Part shown: positions 25,656 through 35,982 of the stretch, piece by piece
Layout of the letters: each line of letters opens with the position of its first letter
How positions within the stretch are numbered: the first letter of the stretch is position 1
From: Streptomyces sp. CB02923
GTDB taxonomy: Bacteria; Actinomycetota; Actinomycetes; Streptomycetales; Streptomycetaceae
Assembly: GCF_001905005.1 (NCBI RefSeq)
Contig: NZ_LWKZ01000001.1
Coordinates: 747,775 to 811,774 of the forward strand
Direction: 5' to 3'
Length of the DNA: 64,000 nt
The notes under the pieces: generated by a model
The model's input: the letters and a program-made list of their open reading frames with translations, nothing else
Databases searched by the model: none
What the model was told of the DNA's origin: nothing
Translations under genes and position numbers: made by a program

Positions 25656-27458
25656 ATGAAGACAGTCCGTACGCACAGAGCGCGCGCCACGGTCGTGGCG
25701 CTGTCCGCGGGGGCCCTGGTCCTGACCGCCTGCAGCAGCGGGGCCGGCCAGGGGGCGGAGGACGACCAGGGCCGCGAGAAGGCCGAGAGCCAGCGCGCCC
25801 AGATCGCCTTCGGCGACGCCAAGGCGTCCACGGGACCGGCCGAGGCGGTGCCCGGGGCGACCCCCGGCGGCACCATCAAGGTCTACCAGCGGGACACCTA
25901 CGACCACCTGGACCCGGCGCAGATCTACGTCAGCGACGAGGGCACCCTCTCGACGCTGCTCTTCCGCCGACTGACCTCCTACCACCTGGACAACGCGGGG
26001 AAGTACACGGTCGTCGGCGACCTGGCGACGGACAGCGGCAAGTCCACCGACGGCGGCCGGACCTGGACGTACACCCTGAAGAAGGGCCTGAAGTTCGAGA
26101 ACGGCTCGCCGATCACCTCGAAGGACATCCGGCACACCTTCGAGCGGACCTTCGCGGACTACATCTCCAACGGCCCGACGTACATCCAGCGCTGGCTGGC
26201 CGACGCGGAGGGCAACGAGTACCGCAAGCTGCTGCCGGGCGGCCCGTACGGCGGCAAGCACCTGCCCGACAGCGTGCTGGAGACGCCGGACGAGAGCACC
26301 GTCCGCTTCCACTTCAAGAAGCCGGTGGGCGACCTCCCCTACGCGCTGGCCATGCACGGCTACGCCGTCGTACCGGAGAAGGGCGACACCAAGGAGCGGT
26401 ACGACAAGGCTCCGGTCTCCTCCGGGCCGTACAAGATCCAGGCCGGGTCGTTCAAGTCCGGCAAGGGCATGTCCCTGATCAAGAATCCCAACTGGGACCC
26501 GAACACGGACATCACCCGGCACCAGTACGTCGACAGGTTCGACATCCAGTTCGGCGTCTCCTTCCCGGACTCGACGCAGCGGCTGATGTCCGACAGCGCC
26601 GACAACAAGACGGCCGTCAGCTTCAACAACCAGGTCGACGCGGCCAGCCTCCAGCAGGTGGCCGGCGAGCCGGACGTCAAGAAGCGCTCCACCACCGGCT
26701 ACCAGCCCTACGTCGGCGTCATCAACTTCAACATGAGCCGCCTGAAGGACAAGAAGGTCCGCGAGGCCATCGCCCAGGCGATCCCCATCCAGGCCGTCCT
26801 GGACGCGTACGGCACACCGGGCGGCGGTGAACTGGCGGGCAGCTACATCAGCCCGACGCTCACCGGCCACAAGGACATCGACCCGTACGGCAAGCTCAAG
26901 AAGCCGATGGGCGACATCGAGAAGGCCAAGAAGCTGCTCAAGGAGGCCGGCAAGGTCGGCATGAAGCTGACCTTCGCGTACACCAACGCGCCCGAGCCGC
27001 AGAAGTACTCGGTCGCGGTCGCCGACAACCTGCGCAAGGCCGGCTTCGACGTGCAGAACAAGGACCTGCCGTCGGACACGTACTACGACATCATCGGCAA
27101 GGTCAACAACCAGTTCGACATCTACCCCTCCGCGTGGGGCGCCGACTGGCCCAGCTCGCTGACCGTGATCCCGCCGGTCTACGACGGCCGGCAGATCCAG
27201 GACAACGCGCCGAACTACTCGCACTACAACAACCCCACGACCAACAAGGAGATCGACCGGATTTCCCAGCTGACCGACCAGAAGCAGGCCGCGCACGACT
27301 GGTTCTCGCTCGGCGAGAAGATCCTCAAGAACGACCTGCCGGCGCTGCCGACCTTCTACTACAAGCAGGTCCAGCTGCACGGTTCCAAGGTCGGCGGGGT
27401 CGTCAACAACGACATCATCAGCTCCGTCGACCCGACCAAGATGTTCGTGAAGAAGTAG
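25656..27458 (+). CDS. BldKB-like oligopeptide-binding lipoprotein
   Basis: 600 residues, SBP_bac_5 family. Lipoprotein signal peptide with lipobox LTAC (Cys26). A Ser/Gly/Glu-rich tether (27-65) leads to the binding domain, which begins GGTIKVYQRDTYDHLDPAQ. Large for the family (usual 530-550), as expected for BldKB-type proteins. Anchored to the outer face of the membrane, it delivers peptides to the flanking permeases. A strong hairpin just downstream (27503-27536) probably protects this cistron and raises its level relative to the permeases, the common pattern for binding proteins. Confidence 0.88.
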   Translation: MKTVRTHRARATVVALSAGALVLTACSSGAGQGAEDDQGREKAESQRAQIAFGDAKASTGPAEAVPGATPGGTIKVYQRDTYDHLDPAQIYVSDEGTLSTLLFRRLTSYHLDNAGKYTVVGDLATDSGKSTDGGRTWTYTLKKGLKFENGSPITSKDIRHTFERTFADYISNGPTYIQRWLADAEGNEYRKLLPGGPYGGKHLPDSVLETPDESTVRFHFKKPVGDLPYALAMHGYAVVPEKGDTKERYDKAPVSSGPYKIQAGSFKSGKGMSLIKNPNWDPNTDITRHQYVDRFDIQFGVSFPDSTQRLMSDSADNKTAVSFNNQVDAASLQQVAGEPDVKKRSTTGYQPYVGVINFNMSRLKDKKVREAIAQAIPIQAVLDAYGTPGGGELAGSYISPTLTGHKDIDPYGKLKKPMGDIEKAKKLLKEAGKVGMKLTFAYTNAPEPQKYSVAVADNLRKAGFDVQNKDLPSDTYYDIIGKVNNQFDIYPSAWGADWPSSLTVIPPVYDGRQIQDNAPNYSHYNNPTTNKEIDRISQLTDQKQAAHDWFSLGEKILKNDLPALPTFYYKQVQLHGSKVGGVVNNDIISSVDPTKMFVKK

Positions 27459-27502
27459 CGAAGCCGGCGCTCCGGCGCCCTCGTGCCGTGCGCCGCCCGC
27501 GC

Positions 27503-27536
27503 CCGGTGTGCCCGCCGTCCCGGGCGGGCGCACCGG
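27503..27536 (+). terminator. Intercistronic hairpin after the BldKB-like gene
   Basis: 14-bp stem with one wobble pair (arms 27503-27516 and 27523-27536), 6-nt loop, no U tract. It sits inside the operon between lipoprotein and permease genes, so it is better read as a partial terminator or 3'-end stabiliser than as a full stop. Confidence 0.65.
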
Positions 27537-27587
27537 CCGCCCGGCGCACTCCCGCCCCTCTGGCTGCCCAAGAGAGCTGCGACTGCC

Positions 27588-28565
27588 ATGCTGCGTTTTC
27601 TCTTCCGCCGGTCCCTCGGCGCGATCGTGATCCTGCTGATCATCAGCGCGTTCACGTTCTTCCTCTTCTTCGCCGCCCCCCGGGATCCCGCGCTGCTGGC
27701 CTGCGGAAAGAACTGCACGCCCGACGCCATCGCAGTGATCCACAAGAATCTCGGGCTCGACAAGCCCGTCCCGGTCCAGTACTGGGAATTCATGTCCGGC
27801 ATCGTCACCGGCCGGGATTTCGCCGTGGGCCACTGCTCGGCCCCCTGCTTCGGCTATTCGTTCGCCAACGGCGACCCCGTCTGGGACACGATCGTGGACC
27901 GCTTCCCCACCACGATCTCGCTGACCATCGGCGCCGCCGCGGTGTTCCTGGGCGTGGGCGTCGGCACCGGAATGATCGCCGCCTGGAAGCAGGGCCGGCT
28001 CGTCGACAAGATCTTCAGCTCGTCGTCGCTGGTGCTCTCCTCGATGCAGATCTATTTCATCGGGCCGATCGTGCTCGCCCTGCTGGTCTACAACCTCGGC
28101 TGGTTCGGCCAGCCGAAATACGTGCCGATCACGGAGGATCCGCTGGGCTGGTTCCTGGGGCTGATCATTCCCTGGTGCGTGCTGTCCGTCATCTTCACCG
28201 CGCAGTACACGCGTATGGCCCGCTCGTCGATGATCGAACAGTTGCAGGAGGACCACGTACGGACCGCCAAGGCCAAGGGAATGGCCTCCCGTACGGTCTT
28301 CTTCCGCTACGCCTGGCGCGGCTCGCTCATTCCCATCGTCACCATTTTCGGCATCGACCTCGGCTCGCTCTTCGGCGGCGCGATGATCACCGAATACACC
28401 TTCGCACTGCCCGGCCTGGGCACCCTCGCCGTGAAGTCGGTGCAGAACACCGACCTGCCCATGACCATGGGCGTGATGCTGTTCGCCGCGACCTTCATCA
28501 TCCTCTTCAACATCGTGGTGGACGCCTGCTACGCGTTCATCGACCCGCGCGTGCGGCTGTCCTAG
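27588..28565 (+). CDS. BldK-type oligopeptide ABC permease (DppB/OppB-like)
   Basis: 325 residues, six membrane segments. Typical MLRFLFRRSLGAIVILLI first segment, long extracytoplasmic loop (about 30-100) containing four Cys (C39, C43, C83, C87; perhaps two disulfides, unusual for DppB), and EAA motif around DHVRTAKAKGMASRTVFFRYAWRGS written across about 225-250. The ribosome site is weak, so translation may depend on the upstream hairpin region. It is 8 nt from the downstream ATPase gene. Confidence 0.88.
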   Translation: MLRFLFRRSLGAIVILLIISAFTFFLFFAAPRDPALLACGKNCTPDAIAVIHKNLGLDKPVPVQYWEFMSGIVTGRDFAVGHCSAPCFGYSFANGDPVWDTIVDRFPTTISLTIGAAAVFLGVGVGTGMIAAWKQGRLVDKIFSSSSLVLSSMQIYFIGPIVLALLVYNLGWFGQPKYVPITEDPLGWFLGLIIPWCVLSVIFTAQYTRMARSSMIEQLQEDHVRTAKAKGMASRTVFFRYAWRGSLIPIVTIFGIDLGSLFGGAMITEYTFALPGLGTLAVKSVQNTDLPMTMGVMLFAATFIILFNIVVDACYAFIDPRVRLS

Positions 28566-28573
28566 GAGACCCC

Positions 28574-29635
28574 GTGTCCACACTCACCCAGCCCGCGGGC
28601 GCGCCGGTCCCGGCCACCTCCGACCCGTTTTTGTCCGTACGCGACCTGTACGTGCGGTTCGCCACCGAGGACGGCGTCGTCAAGGCGGTCGACGACCTCT
28701 CCTTCGACCTGGAGCGCGGCCGCACCCTCGGTATCGTCGGCGAGTCCGGCTCCGGCAAGTCGGTCACCAACCTCGCCATCCTGGGCCTGCACAGCCCCAA
28801 CTACACGACGATCACCGGCGAGATCATGCTGGACGGCGACGAGCTGACCGGCGCCCGGGAGCGGGACCTGGAGAAGCTGCGCGGCAACAAGATGGCGATG
28901 ATCTTCCAGGACCCGCTGACGGCGCTGTCGCCGTACTACACGGTGGGCCGCCAGATCGCCGAGCCGTTCGTCAAGCACACCGGCGCGAGCAAGCGCGAGG
29001 GCCGGCGGCGCGCGGTCGAGATGCTGGACAAGGTGGGCATCCCGCAGCCGACGCTGCGGGTGGACGACTATCCGCACCAGTTCTCCGGCGGGATGCGGCA
29101 GCGCGCGATGATCGCGATGGCGCTGGTGTGCAACCCGTCCCTGCTGATCGCCGACGAGCCGACGACCGCGCTGGACGTGACCGTGCAGGCGCAGATCCTG
29201 GACCTGCTCAAGGACCTCCAGCAGGAGTTCGGCTCCGCGATCATCCTGATCACCCACGACCTGGGCGTGGTCGCCAACACCGCCGACGAGCTGCTGGTGA
29301 TGTACGCCGGGCGGGCCGTCGAACGCGGCACCGTCAAAGAGATCCTCACCGCACCGCAACACCCGTACACCTGGGGCCTGCTGGGCTCGATGCCGCGGCT
29401 GTCGGCGAGCGTGGACGAGCCGCTGACGCCGATCCCCGGCGCGCCGCCGAGCCTGCTCGCCCCGCCGCCGGGCTGCCCGTTCCACCCGCGCTGCGGCTTC
29501 GTCTCCGAGGTCGGCGGCACCCGCTGCCAGGACGAGCGCCCGCCCCTGGCCCCCGGCCGGGCCGCGGCCTGCCACCTGGACCCCGAGCAGAAACACACCC
29601 TCTTCACCGAGCAGATCAAGCCCCGGCTGGGCTAG
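28574..29635 (+). CDS. BldK-type oligopeptide ABC ATPase (DppD-like)
   Basis: 353 residues. Walker A GESGSGKS (56-63), signature FSGGMRQRA, Walker [14 protein letters not shown] and switch H in LITHDLG. The C-terminal oligo_HPY domain carries the usual Cys cluster (GCPFHPRC, then RC and ACH); in related Dpp ATPases these can hold an iron-sulfur cluster. GTG at 28574 behind AGGAG, 8 nt after the permease stop. Pairs with the DppF-like ATPase encoded 10 nt downstream to power peptide uptake. Confidence 0.92.
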   Translation: MSTLTQPAGAPVPATSDPFLSVRDLYVRFATEDGVVKAVDDLSFDLERGRTLGIVGESGSGKSVTNLAILGLHSPNYTTITGEIMLDGDELTGARERDLEKLRGNKMAMIFQDPLTALSPYYTVGRQIAEPFVKHTGASKREGRRRAVEMLDKVGIPQPTLRVDDYPHQFSGGMRQRAMIAMALVCNPSLLIADEPTTALDVTVQAQILDLLKDLQQEFGSAIILITHDLGVVANTADELLVMYAGRAVERGTVKEILTAPQHPYTWGLLGSMPRLSASVDEPLTPIPGAPPSLLAPPPGCPFHPRCGFVSEVGGTRCQDERPPLAPGRAAACHLDPEQKHTLFTEQIKPRLG

Positions 29636-29645
29636 GAGCGACGCC

Positions 29646-30800
<1,155 letters not shown>

Positions 30801-30866
30801 GCGGCCGGGGCCCCGCCCGCGTCCCCGGTGTCGGATCAGCCGTCCGGGGCATGTGCCGAGGAGGCA

Positions 30867-30890
30867 ATGGATCCACACAAGGACAGATGA
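30867..30890 (+). CDS. Possible 7-codon leader peptide coupled to the phospholipase gene
   Basis: A strong GAGGAGG (30859-30864 region) precedes ATG at 30867, which opens a seven-codon frame (MDPHKDR). Its TGA overlaps the ATG of the next gene at 30887 (ATGA). The downstream ATG has no well-spaced ribosome site of its own, so ribosomes finishing this mini-frame may reinitiate. Seen directly in sequence; expression is inference. Confidence 0.4.
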   Translation: MDPHKDR

Positions 30891-31885
30891 CACACATGGC
30901 TCACCGCTCTCCGGCCCGGATACGCACCCGTGTCCCCCTCCTGGCCACCACCGGAGTCCTGACGCTCCTCTGCACGAGCGCCCCGGCCGCGACCGCCGCC
31001 ACCGGTCCCCACCGGACCGCACCGCGCCCCACCTACGCCATCGCCCACCGGGTGCTGACCGCCGACGGCGTGGACACGGCGCTGCGGCACGGGGCCAACG
31101 CCGTCGAGATCGACGCCACCGCCTGGAAGAAGGGGTGGTGGGCGGACCACGACGGCACCCCGACCAGCGCCGGTGACACCTTGGAAGCCATGCTCAAGCG
31201 CATCGCCCAGCGGCGCGGCGAGGGCCGGACCGTCAACTTCGTATGGCTCGACATCAAGAACCCGGACCACTGCCACAGCGACGACCCCGCGCGGCGGCAC
31301 TGCTCGGTGGCGGCACTGCGCGACCTGGCCCGCCGCACCGTCGAGAAGCAGGGCGTACGCGTGCTCTACGGGTTCTACGGCACCGAGGGAGGCACCGGCT
31401 GGAAGGATGTCTCGACCGGCCTGCGCCCGCTCGAAGGGGTCGACGTCAGCGGCGACGCCGAGGACGTGGCGAAGACCTTCGCGGCCCACGGCCCGCACAT
31501 CCCCGGGAACCAGCGCACGATGGACAAGGGCCTCTTCAGCATCCCGCTCGACGCCCGCAGGATCGCGTCCGAACTCCGGGCCGCCTCGCAGGCCCGGGAC
31601 AGGAAGGAACTCGCCTGGACGGCCGGCTGGACGGTCGGTACGGGTGACGGAAAGCACGTCGGCAAGCTGCTGGCACCGTATGCGGCAGGCGGCGCCGACG
31701 CCGACGGCCTCATCTACGGGTCGCGGGCCGCCTGCTACCCGGACGGCACGTCCAAGTGGCGCGGCGGCTGCGGCACCGGCGAGTCCTCCGTGAAGAAGGC
31801 GCTGTCCGCCATCACCGGCTATGTCGCCGGGCACCCGGCCGACCGGCGCATGGCCACGAACGCCGACGTGCCGTTCGGCAGCTGA
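30887..31885 (+). CDS. Secreted phospholipase D, sphingomyelinase D-like fold
   Basis: 332 residues. Signal peptide about 1-38 (cleavage near ATA). The mature protein shows the active-site set of the spider/corynebacterial sphingomyelinase D family (a GDPD-like TIM barrel): H54 in IAHRV, E74 and D76 in VEIDAT, H88 in ADHDGTP, D122 and K124 in WLDIKNPD. This family cleaves the choline or other head group of phospholipids with transphosphatidylation; it is unrelated to HKD-type PLD. Cys pairs (C129/C139 and C285/C296) suit an exported protein. Start may be ATG 30887 or 30896. Placed just after the BldK-type operon and convergent with the second importer operon. Confidence 0.82.
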   Translation: MTHMAHRSPARIRTRVPLLATTGVLTLLCTSAPAATAATGPHRTAPRPTYAIAHRVLTADGVDTALRHGANAVEIDATAWKKGWWADHDGTPTSAGDTLEAMLKRIAQRRGEGRTVNFVWLDIKNPDHCHSDDPARRHCSVAALRDLARRTVEKQGVRVLYGFYGTEGGTGWKDVSTGLRPLEGVDVSGDAEDVAKTFAAHGPHIPGNQRTMDKGLFSIPLDARRIASELRAASQARDRKELAWTAGWTVGTGDGKHVGKLLAPYAAGGADADGLIYGSRAACYPDGTSKWRGGCGTGESSVKKALSAITGYVAGHPADRRMATNADVPFGS

Positions 31886-31946
31886 CGCCCCGCAGCAGAC
31901 GCCCCGGTAGGCGGCCGGTCCCGGGGGCCTGAAGCCGCACTGCCCC

Positions 31947-32999
31947 TCACCCGCCCGGCACGACCTGCCGTTCCTCCGCGAAGTGGCACGCCGAGGCGTG
32001 CCGGGCCGGGCCCGTCGCCTCCTCGAACCCCTCCGGCACCGCCAGCGCGGGCACCTCCAGCGCGCAGCGTTCCCGCGCCTTCCAGCAGCGGGTGCGAAAG
32101 CGGCAGCCGGACGGCGGGTCGGCCGGTGAGGGGACGTCGCCGGTCAGCAGGATGCGGTCGCGCCGGGCGCGCGCCTCCGGGTCCGGTACGGGCACGGCGG
32201 AGAGCAGGGCCTGGGTGTACGGGTGGGTCGGGTGGCGGTAGATCTCGTCCTCCGTGCCGACTTCGGCGAAGCGGCCGAGGTACATCACCGCGACCCGGTC
32301 GGAGATGTGCCGGACGACCGACAGATCGTGCGCGATGAAGACGTACGACAGGTCGAACTCGTCCTGGAGGCGCTCCAGCAGGTTGACGACCTGCGCCTGG
32401 ACGGACACGTCCAGCGCCGACACCGGCTCGTCCGCCACGATCACCTCCGGGCGCAGCGCCAGGCCGCGCGCGATGCCGATGCGCTGGCGCTGGCCGCCGG
32501 AGAACTGGTGCGGATAGCGGTTGATGTACTCCGGGTTGAGGCCGACGACGTCCAGCAGGTCCTGGACCTTTCTGCGCCGGTCACCCTTCGGCGCCACCTC
32601 CGGGTGGATCTCGTACGGTTCGCCGATGATGTCGCCGACCGTCATCCGCGGGTTCAGCGAGGTGTACGGGTCCTGGAACACCATCTGGATGTTGCGGCGC
32701 ACGGCCTTCAGCGCGCGCCCCGACAGCCTGGTGACGTCCTCGCCCCGGTACAGGATCTGTCCGCCCGTCGGCTTCTCCAGCCCGACGAGCAGCTTGGCGA
32801 CCGTCGACTTGCCGCAGCCGGACTCCCCCACGATCCCCAGCGTCTCCCCCTTGCGCAGCGCGAAGGAGACGGTGTCCACGGCCCGGACCGAGCCGATCTG
32901 CTTGCGCAGCACGATGCCGCGCGTGAGCGGGTAGTGCTTGGCCAGGTCCCGTACGTCGAGGACCGGCTCCCCGGCGCGGGCGTGCGTCGCGGCGCTCAC
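31947..32999 (-). CDS. Oligopeptide ABC ATPase (DppF-like), second importer
   Basis: 350 residues. Walker [10 protein letters not shown] (58-66), [29 protein letters not shown] and the Cys motifs GCRFRTRCW and ACHF. Last gene of the five-gene - strand operon beginning at 37605. GTG at 32999 overlaps the DppD stop (GTGA). Close paralogue of the ATPase at 47782-48834: protein sequences are nearly colinear throughout, and a 271-bp stretch (32461-32731) is almost identical at DNA level. Confidence 0.92.
   Translation of the reverse strand: MSAATHARAGEPVLDVRDLAKHYPLTRGIVLRKQIGSVRAVDTVSFALRKGETLGIVGESGCGKSTVAKLLVGLEKPTGGQILYRGEDVTRLSGRALKAVRRNIQMVFQDPYTSLNPRMTVGDIIGEPYEIHPEVAPKGDRRRKVQDLLDVVGLNPEYINRYPHQFSGGQRQRIGIARGLALRPEVIVADEPVSALDVSVQAQVVNLLERLQDEFDLSYVFIAHDLSVVRHISDRVAVMYLGRFAEVGTEDEIYRHPTHPYTQALLSAVPVPDPEARARRDRILLTGDVPSPADPPSGCRFRTRCWKARERCALEVPALAVPEGFEEATGPARHASACHFAEERQVVPGG
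32461..32731. repeat. Copy 1 of a 271-bp near-identical block shared by two DppF genes
   Basis: Aligned without gaps to 48296-48566; by eye I count about seven substitutions (near 97% identity), including third-codon positions, whereas flanking parts of the two genes differ much more. Confidence 0.75.
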
Positions 33000-34030
33000 C
33001 GGCGGTCTCCTTGCTCGCTGACGGTCTCCTGCCAGAAGTGGCAGGCGCTGGCCCGGCCCGGTGCCACGTCGAAGAGCGGCGGCCGGTCCGTACGGCAGAC
33101 GTCCTGCGCCCTGGGGCAGCGGGGGTGGAAGGGGCAGCCCGGCGGGACGGCGGTCAGGCTGGGCGGCAGGCCCTTGATCGCGTACAGTTCGCGGCCCTTC
33201 CGGTCCAGGCGCGGGATGGAGTCGAGCAGGCCGCGCGTGTACGGGTGCGCGGGTGCCCGGTAGAGGTCGTGCACGGGGGCGGTCTCCACGATGCGGCCCG
33301 CGTACATCACGGCGATCCGGTCGGCCACGTCCGCGACCACGCCCAGGTCGTGCGTGATCAGGACCAGGCCCATGGCGTACTCCCGCCGCAGCTCCGCCAG
33401 CAGGTCCATGACCTGCGCCTGGACCGTCACGTCGAGCGCGGTCGTGGGCTCGTCCGCGATGATCAGGTCCGGCTCCAGGGCCAGCGCCATCGCGATCATG
33501 ATGCGCTGGCGCATCCCGCCGCTGAACTGGTGCGGGTAGTCGCCCACCCGGCTCCCGGCGGCCGGGATGCGCACCCGGTCCATCAGCTCGACCGCACGGG
33601 CGCGCGCCGCCTTGCGGGACGCGCCCCGGTGCACCTCGAACATCTCCCCGAGCTGCGCCCCGACGCTCAGGACGGGGTTGAGCGCCGACAGCGCGTCCTG
33701 GAAGATCATCGCCAGTTCGGTGCCGCGGGTCCTGCGCCGCTCCTCGGCGCCCATCCGCAGCAGGTCACGCCCGTGGAAGAGGATCTCGCCGCCCGTGACA
33801 CGGCCCGGCGGCGTGTCCAGGATGCCCATGACGGCCTGCGCGGTCACCGACTTGCCCGAGCCCGACTCGCCCAGCACGGCCAGCGTCTCGCCCGCGCCCA
33901 CCCGGTAGCTGACCCCGTTGACCGCGTGCGCCACGCCGTCCCGCGTACGGAACTCCACCTTCAGGTCACGGACGTCCAGCAGAGCGCCGCCGTCACCCCT
34001 GACCTCCTGCCGCGTCCCCTCAGTCGTCAT
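32996..34030 (-). CDS. Oligopeptide ABC ATPase (DppD-like), second importer
   Basis: 344 residues. Walker A GESGSGKS (54-61), [38 protein letters not shown]-terminal Cys cluster [15 protein letters not shown] then ACHF. ATG at 34030 lies 11 nt after the upstream permease stop, a gap identical in the paralogous operon. Energises the second importer together with the DppF-like partner. Confidence 0.92.
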   Translation of the reverse strand: MTTEGTRQEVRGDGGALLDVRDLKVEFRTRDGVAHAVNGVSYRVGAGETLAVLGESGSGKSVTAQAVMGILDTPPGRVTGGEILFHGRDLLRMGAEERRRTRGTELAMIFQDALSALNPVLSVGAQLGEMFEVHRGASRKAARARAVELMDRVRIPAAGSRVGDYPHQFSGGMRQRIMIAMALALEPDLIIADEPTTALDVTVQAQVMDLLAELRREYAMGLVLITHDLGVVADVADRIAVMYAGRIVETAPVHDLYRAPAHPYTRGLLDSIPRLDRKGRELYAIKGLPPSLTAVPPGCPFHPRCPRAQDVCRTDRPPLFDVAPGRASACHFWQETVSEQGDRR

Positions 34031-34041
34031 CCACCGTCTCC

Positions 34042-35049
34042 TCAGCGCAGCTTGGGGTCGAGGGCGTCGCGGACCGCGTCGCCGAGCATGATGAACGCGA
34101 GCACCGTCAGGCTGAGCGCGCCGGCGGGCCACAGCAGCATGTGCGGCGCGTTGCGGATCTGTTTGGACGCCTCGGAGATGTCGATGCCCCAGGAGACCGT
34201 CGGCGGTTTCAGGCCCACGCCCAGGTAGGACAGCGTCGCCTCCAGCGCGATGTACGTGCCGAGGGCGATGGTGGCCACCACGATCACCGGCGCGACCGCG
34301 TTGGGCGCCAGGTGCCGCAGCAGCAGGCGGGTGTTGCCCGCCCCCAGCGCCCGCGCGGCCTGCACGAAGTCGGCCTGTTTGACGGTCAGTACGGAGCCGC
34401 GGGCGATCCGCGCGAGCTGCGGCCAGCCCAGCAGCACGATGAACCCGACGACCGGCCACACCGAACCGGACGGCACGACGGACAGGAACACCAGGCCGCC
34501 CAGCAGCATCGGGATGGCGAAGAACATGTCGGCGATGCGCGAGAGCAGCGCGTCCCACCAGCCGCCGAAGAACCCGGCGAGGCCGCCCAGCACGCCGCCG
34601 AGGAGGGCGGCCCCGGCCGTGGCGCACACGCCGACCGTGACGGAGGCGCGAGCCCCGTACACCGTCCGTGCGAAGACGTCGCAGCCCTGCGTGTCGAAAC
34701 CGAAGGGGTGTCCGGCGCGCGCGCCCTCCTGCGACAGGGTGATGTCGCAGTCCAGCGGGTCGGTGCCGGTCAGCAGGGACGGCCATACGGCGACCAGCAG
34801 GAAGAAGAGGATCAGCAGGCCGGAGACGAGGAAGACCGGGTTGCGGCGCAGGTCGTGCCAGGCGTCCGACCACAGGCTGCGGGCCCGGCCGCTGCCCGGC
34901 TGTACGCCGGCCCCCTGCGGTGATCCGGGGGCGCCCGGCACCTCCGGTGTTCCGGCGCTCCCGCCCACGGCCTCCGCCTCCACGGCGGGCAGCGGCGTCC
35001 CGACGCCCGACGGCTGGAACGGCTCCGGGCGCTCGTGCGGTTCAGGCAT
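34042..35049 (-). CDS. Oligopeptide ABC permease (DppC-like), second importer
   Basis: 335 residues. A Pro-rich cytoplasmic N-terminus (about 1-55) precedes six membrane segments; EAA loop around DFVQAARALGAGNTRLLLRH. The ATG at 35049 overlaps the stop of the DppB-like gene by eight bases (ATGCCTGA), the same arrangement as in the paralogous operon at 50.9 kb. Ends DAVRDALDPKLR, as its paralogue does. Confidence 0.9.
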   Translation of the reverse strand: MPEPHERPEPFQPSGVGTPLPAVEAEAVGGSAGTPEVPGAPGSPQGAGVQPGSGRARSLWSDAWHDLRRNPVFLVSGLLILFFLLVAVWPSLLTGTDPLDCDITLSQEGARAGHPFGFDTQGCDVFARTVYGARASVTVGVCATAGAALLGGVLGGLAGFFGGWWDALLSRIADMFFAIPMLLGGLVFLSVVPSGSVWPVVGFIVLLGWPQLARIARGSVLTVKQADFVQAARALGAGNTRLLLRHLAPNAVAPVIVVATIALGTYIALEATLSYLGVGLKPPTVSWGIDISEASKQIRNAPHMLLWPAGALSLTVLAFIMLGDAVRDALDPKLR

Positions 35050-35965
35050 AGCGGATCCTCGGGTCGAGCACGGCGTACAGGAGGTCGACGATCAGGTTCG
35101 CCAGCAGGAAGACGATGACCAGGACGGTCACGAAACCGACGACGGTCGGGGAGTTCTGGCGGACGATGCCCTGGTACAGCTCGTAGCCGACGCCGTGCAC
35201 GTTGAAGATCCGCTCGGTGACCACCGCCCCGCCCATCAGGGTGCCGACGTCGGCACCGATGAAGGTGACCACCGGGATCAGCGAGTTGCGCAGCAGGTGC
35301 CGTACGACGATCCGGCGCCGGGGCAGCCCCTTGGCGACGGCCGTACGGACGTAGTCGGCGCGGGCGTTCTCCGCGATCGACGTCCGGGTGAGCCGGGTGA
35401 CGTACGCCAGGGACACCAGCGCCAGCACACAGCCCGGCAGCAGCAGTTCGTCCAGGGGCGCGCCCAGCGCGACGGCCGGGCTCACCCAGGCCCACTTCAC
35501 GCCCAGCAGGTACTGGAGCACGTACCCGCTGACGAACGTCGGTACGGACACCACGATCAGCGTGAGCACCAGCACGCCGGAGTCCAGCAGCCGCCCCCGC
35601 CGCAGCCCGCTGAGGACGCCGAGCGTCACTCCGACGACGATCTCCGCGACGACGGCGACGGCGGTCAGCCGCAGGGTGACGGGGAAGGCGGTGCCCATCT
35701 TGTCCAGGACCTGCTGGCCGTCGAAGGTGGTGCCGAAGTCGCCGCTGAAGATCTGGCCCATGTAATGCAGGTACTGCTGCCACAGCGGCCGGTCCAGATG
35801 GAGTTCGCGGCGGATCTGCGCGGCGGTCGCGGGGTCGGGGGCGCGGTCGCCGGAAAGGGCGGCGACCGGGTCGCCGAGCGCGTACACCATCACGAAGATG
35901 AGAAAGGTGGCACCGATGAAGACCGGCACCATCTGCAGCAGCCGCCGGATCACATAACGCCCCAT
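35042..35965 (-). CDS. Oligopeptide ABC permease (DppB-like), second importer
   Basis: 307 residues, six membrane segments. MGRYVIRRLLQMVPVFIGAT start, EAA loop around DYVRTAVAKGLPRRRIVVRHLLRNS (within about 200-225). ATG at 35965 begins 17 nt after the lipoprotein stop; unlike the other two importers there is no hairpin in that gap, so the lipoprotein may not be over-produced relative to permease. Confidence 0.9.
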   Translation of the reverse strand: MGRYVIRRLLQMVPVFIGATFLIFVMVYALGDPVAALSGDRAPDPATAAQIRRELHLDRPLWQQYLHYMGQIFSGDFGTTFDGQQVLDKMGTAFPVTLRLTAVAVVAEIVVGVTLGVLSGLRRGRLLDSGVLVLTLIVVSVPTFVSGYVLQYLLGVKWAWVSPAVALGAPLDELLLPGCVLALVSLAYVTRLTRTSIAENARADYVRTAVAKGLPRRRIVVRHLLRNSLIPVVTFIGADVGTLMGGAVVTERIFNVHGVGYELYQGIVRQNSPTVVGFVTVLVIVFLLANLIVDLLYAVLDPRIRYA

Positions 35966-35982
35966 GGCCGTCCGCCCGTCCC

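Noticed and set aside
25629..28583. 984-codon - strand open frame opposite BldKB-like and permease genes
   Set aside because: Shadow frame: no motifs, Val/Asp/Arg-biased, no ribosome site, fully covered by real + strand genes.
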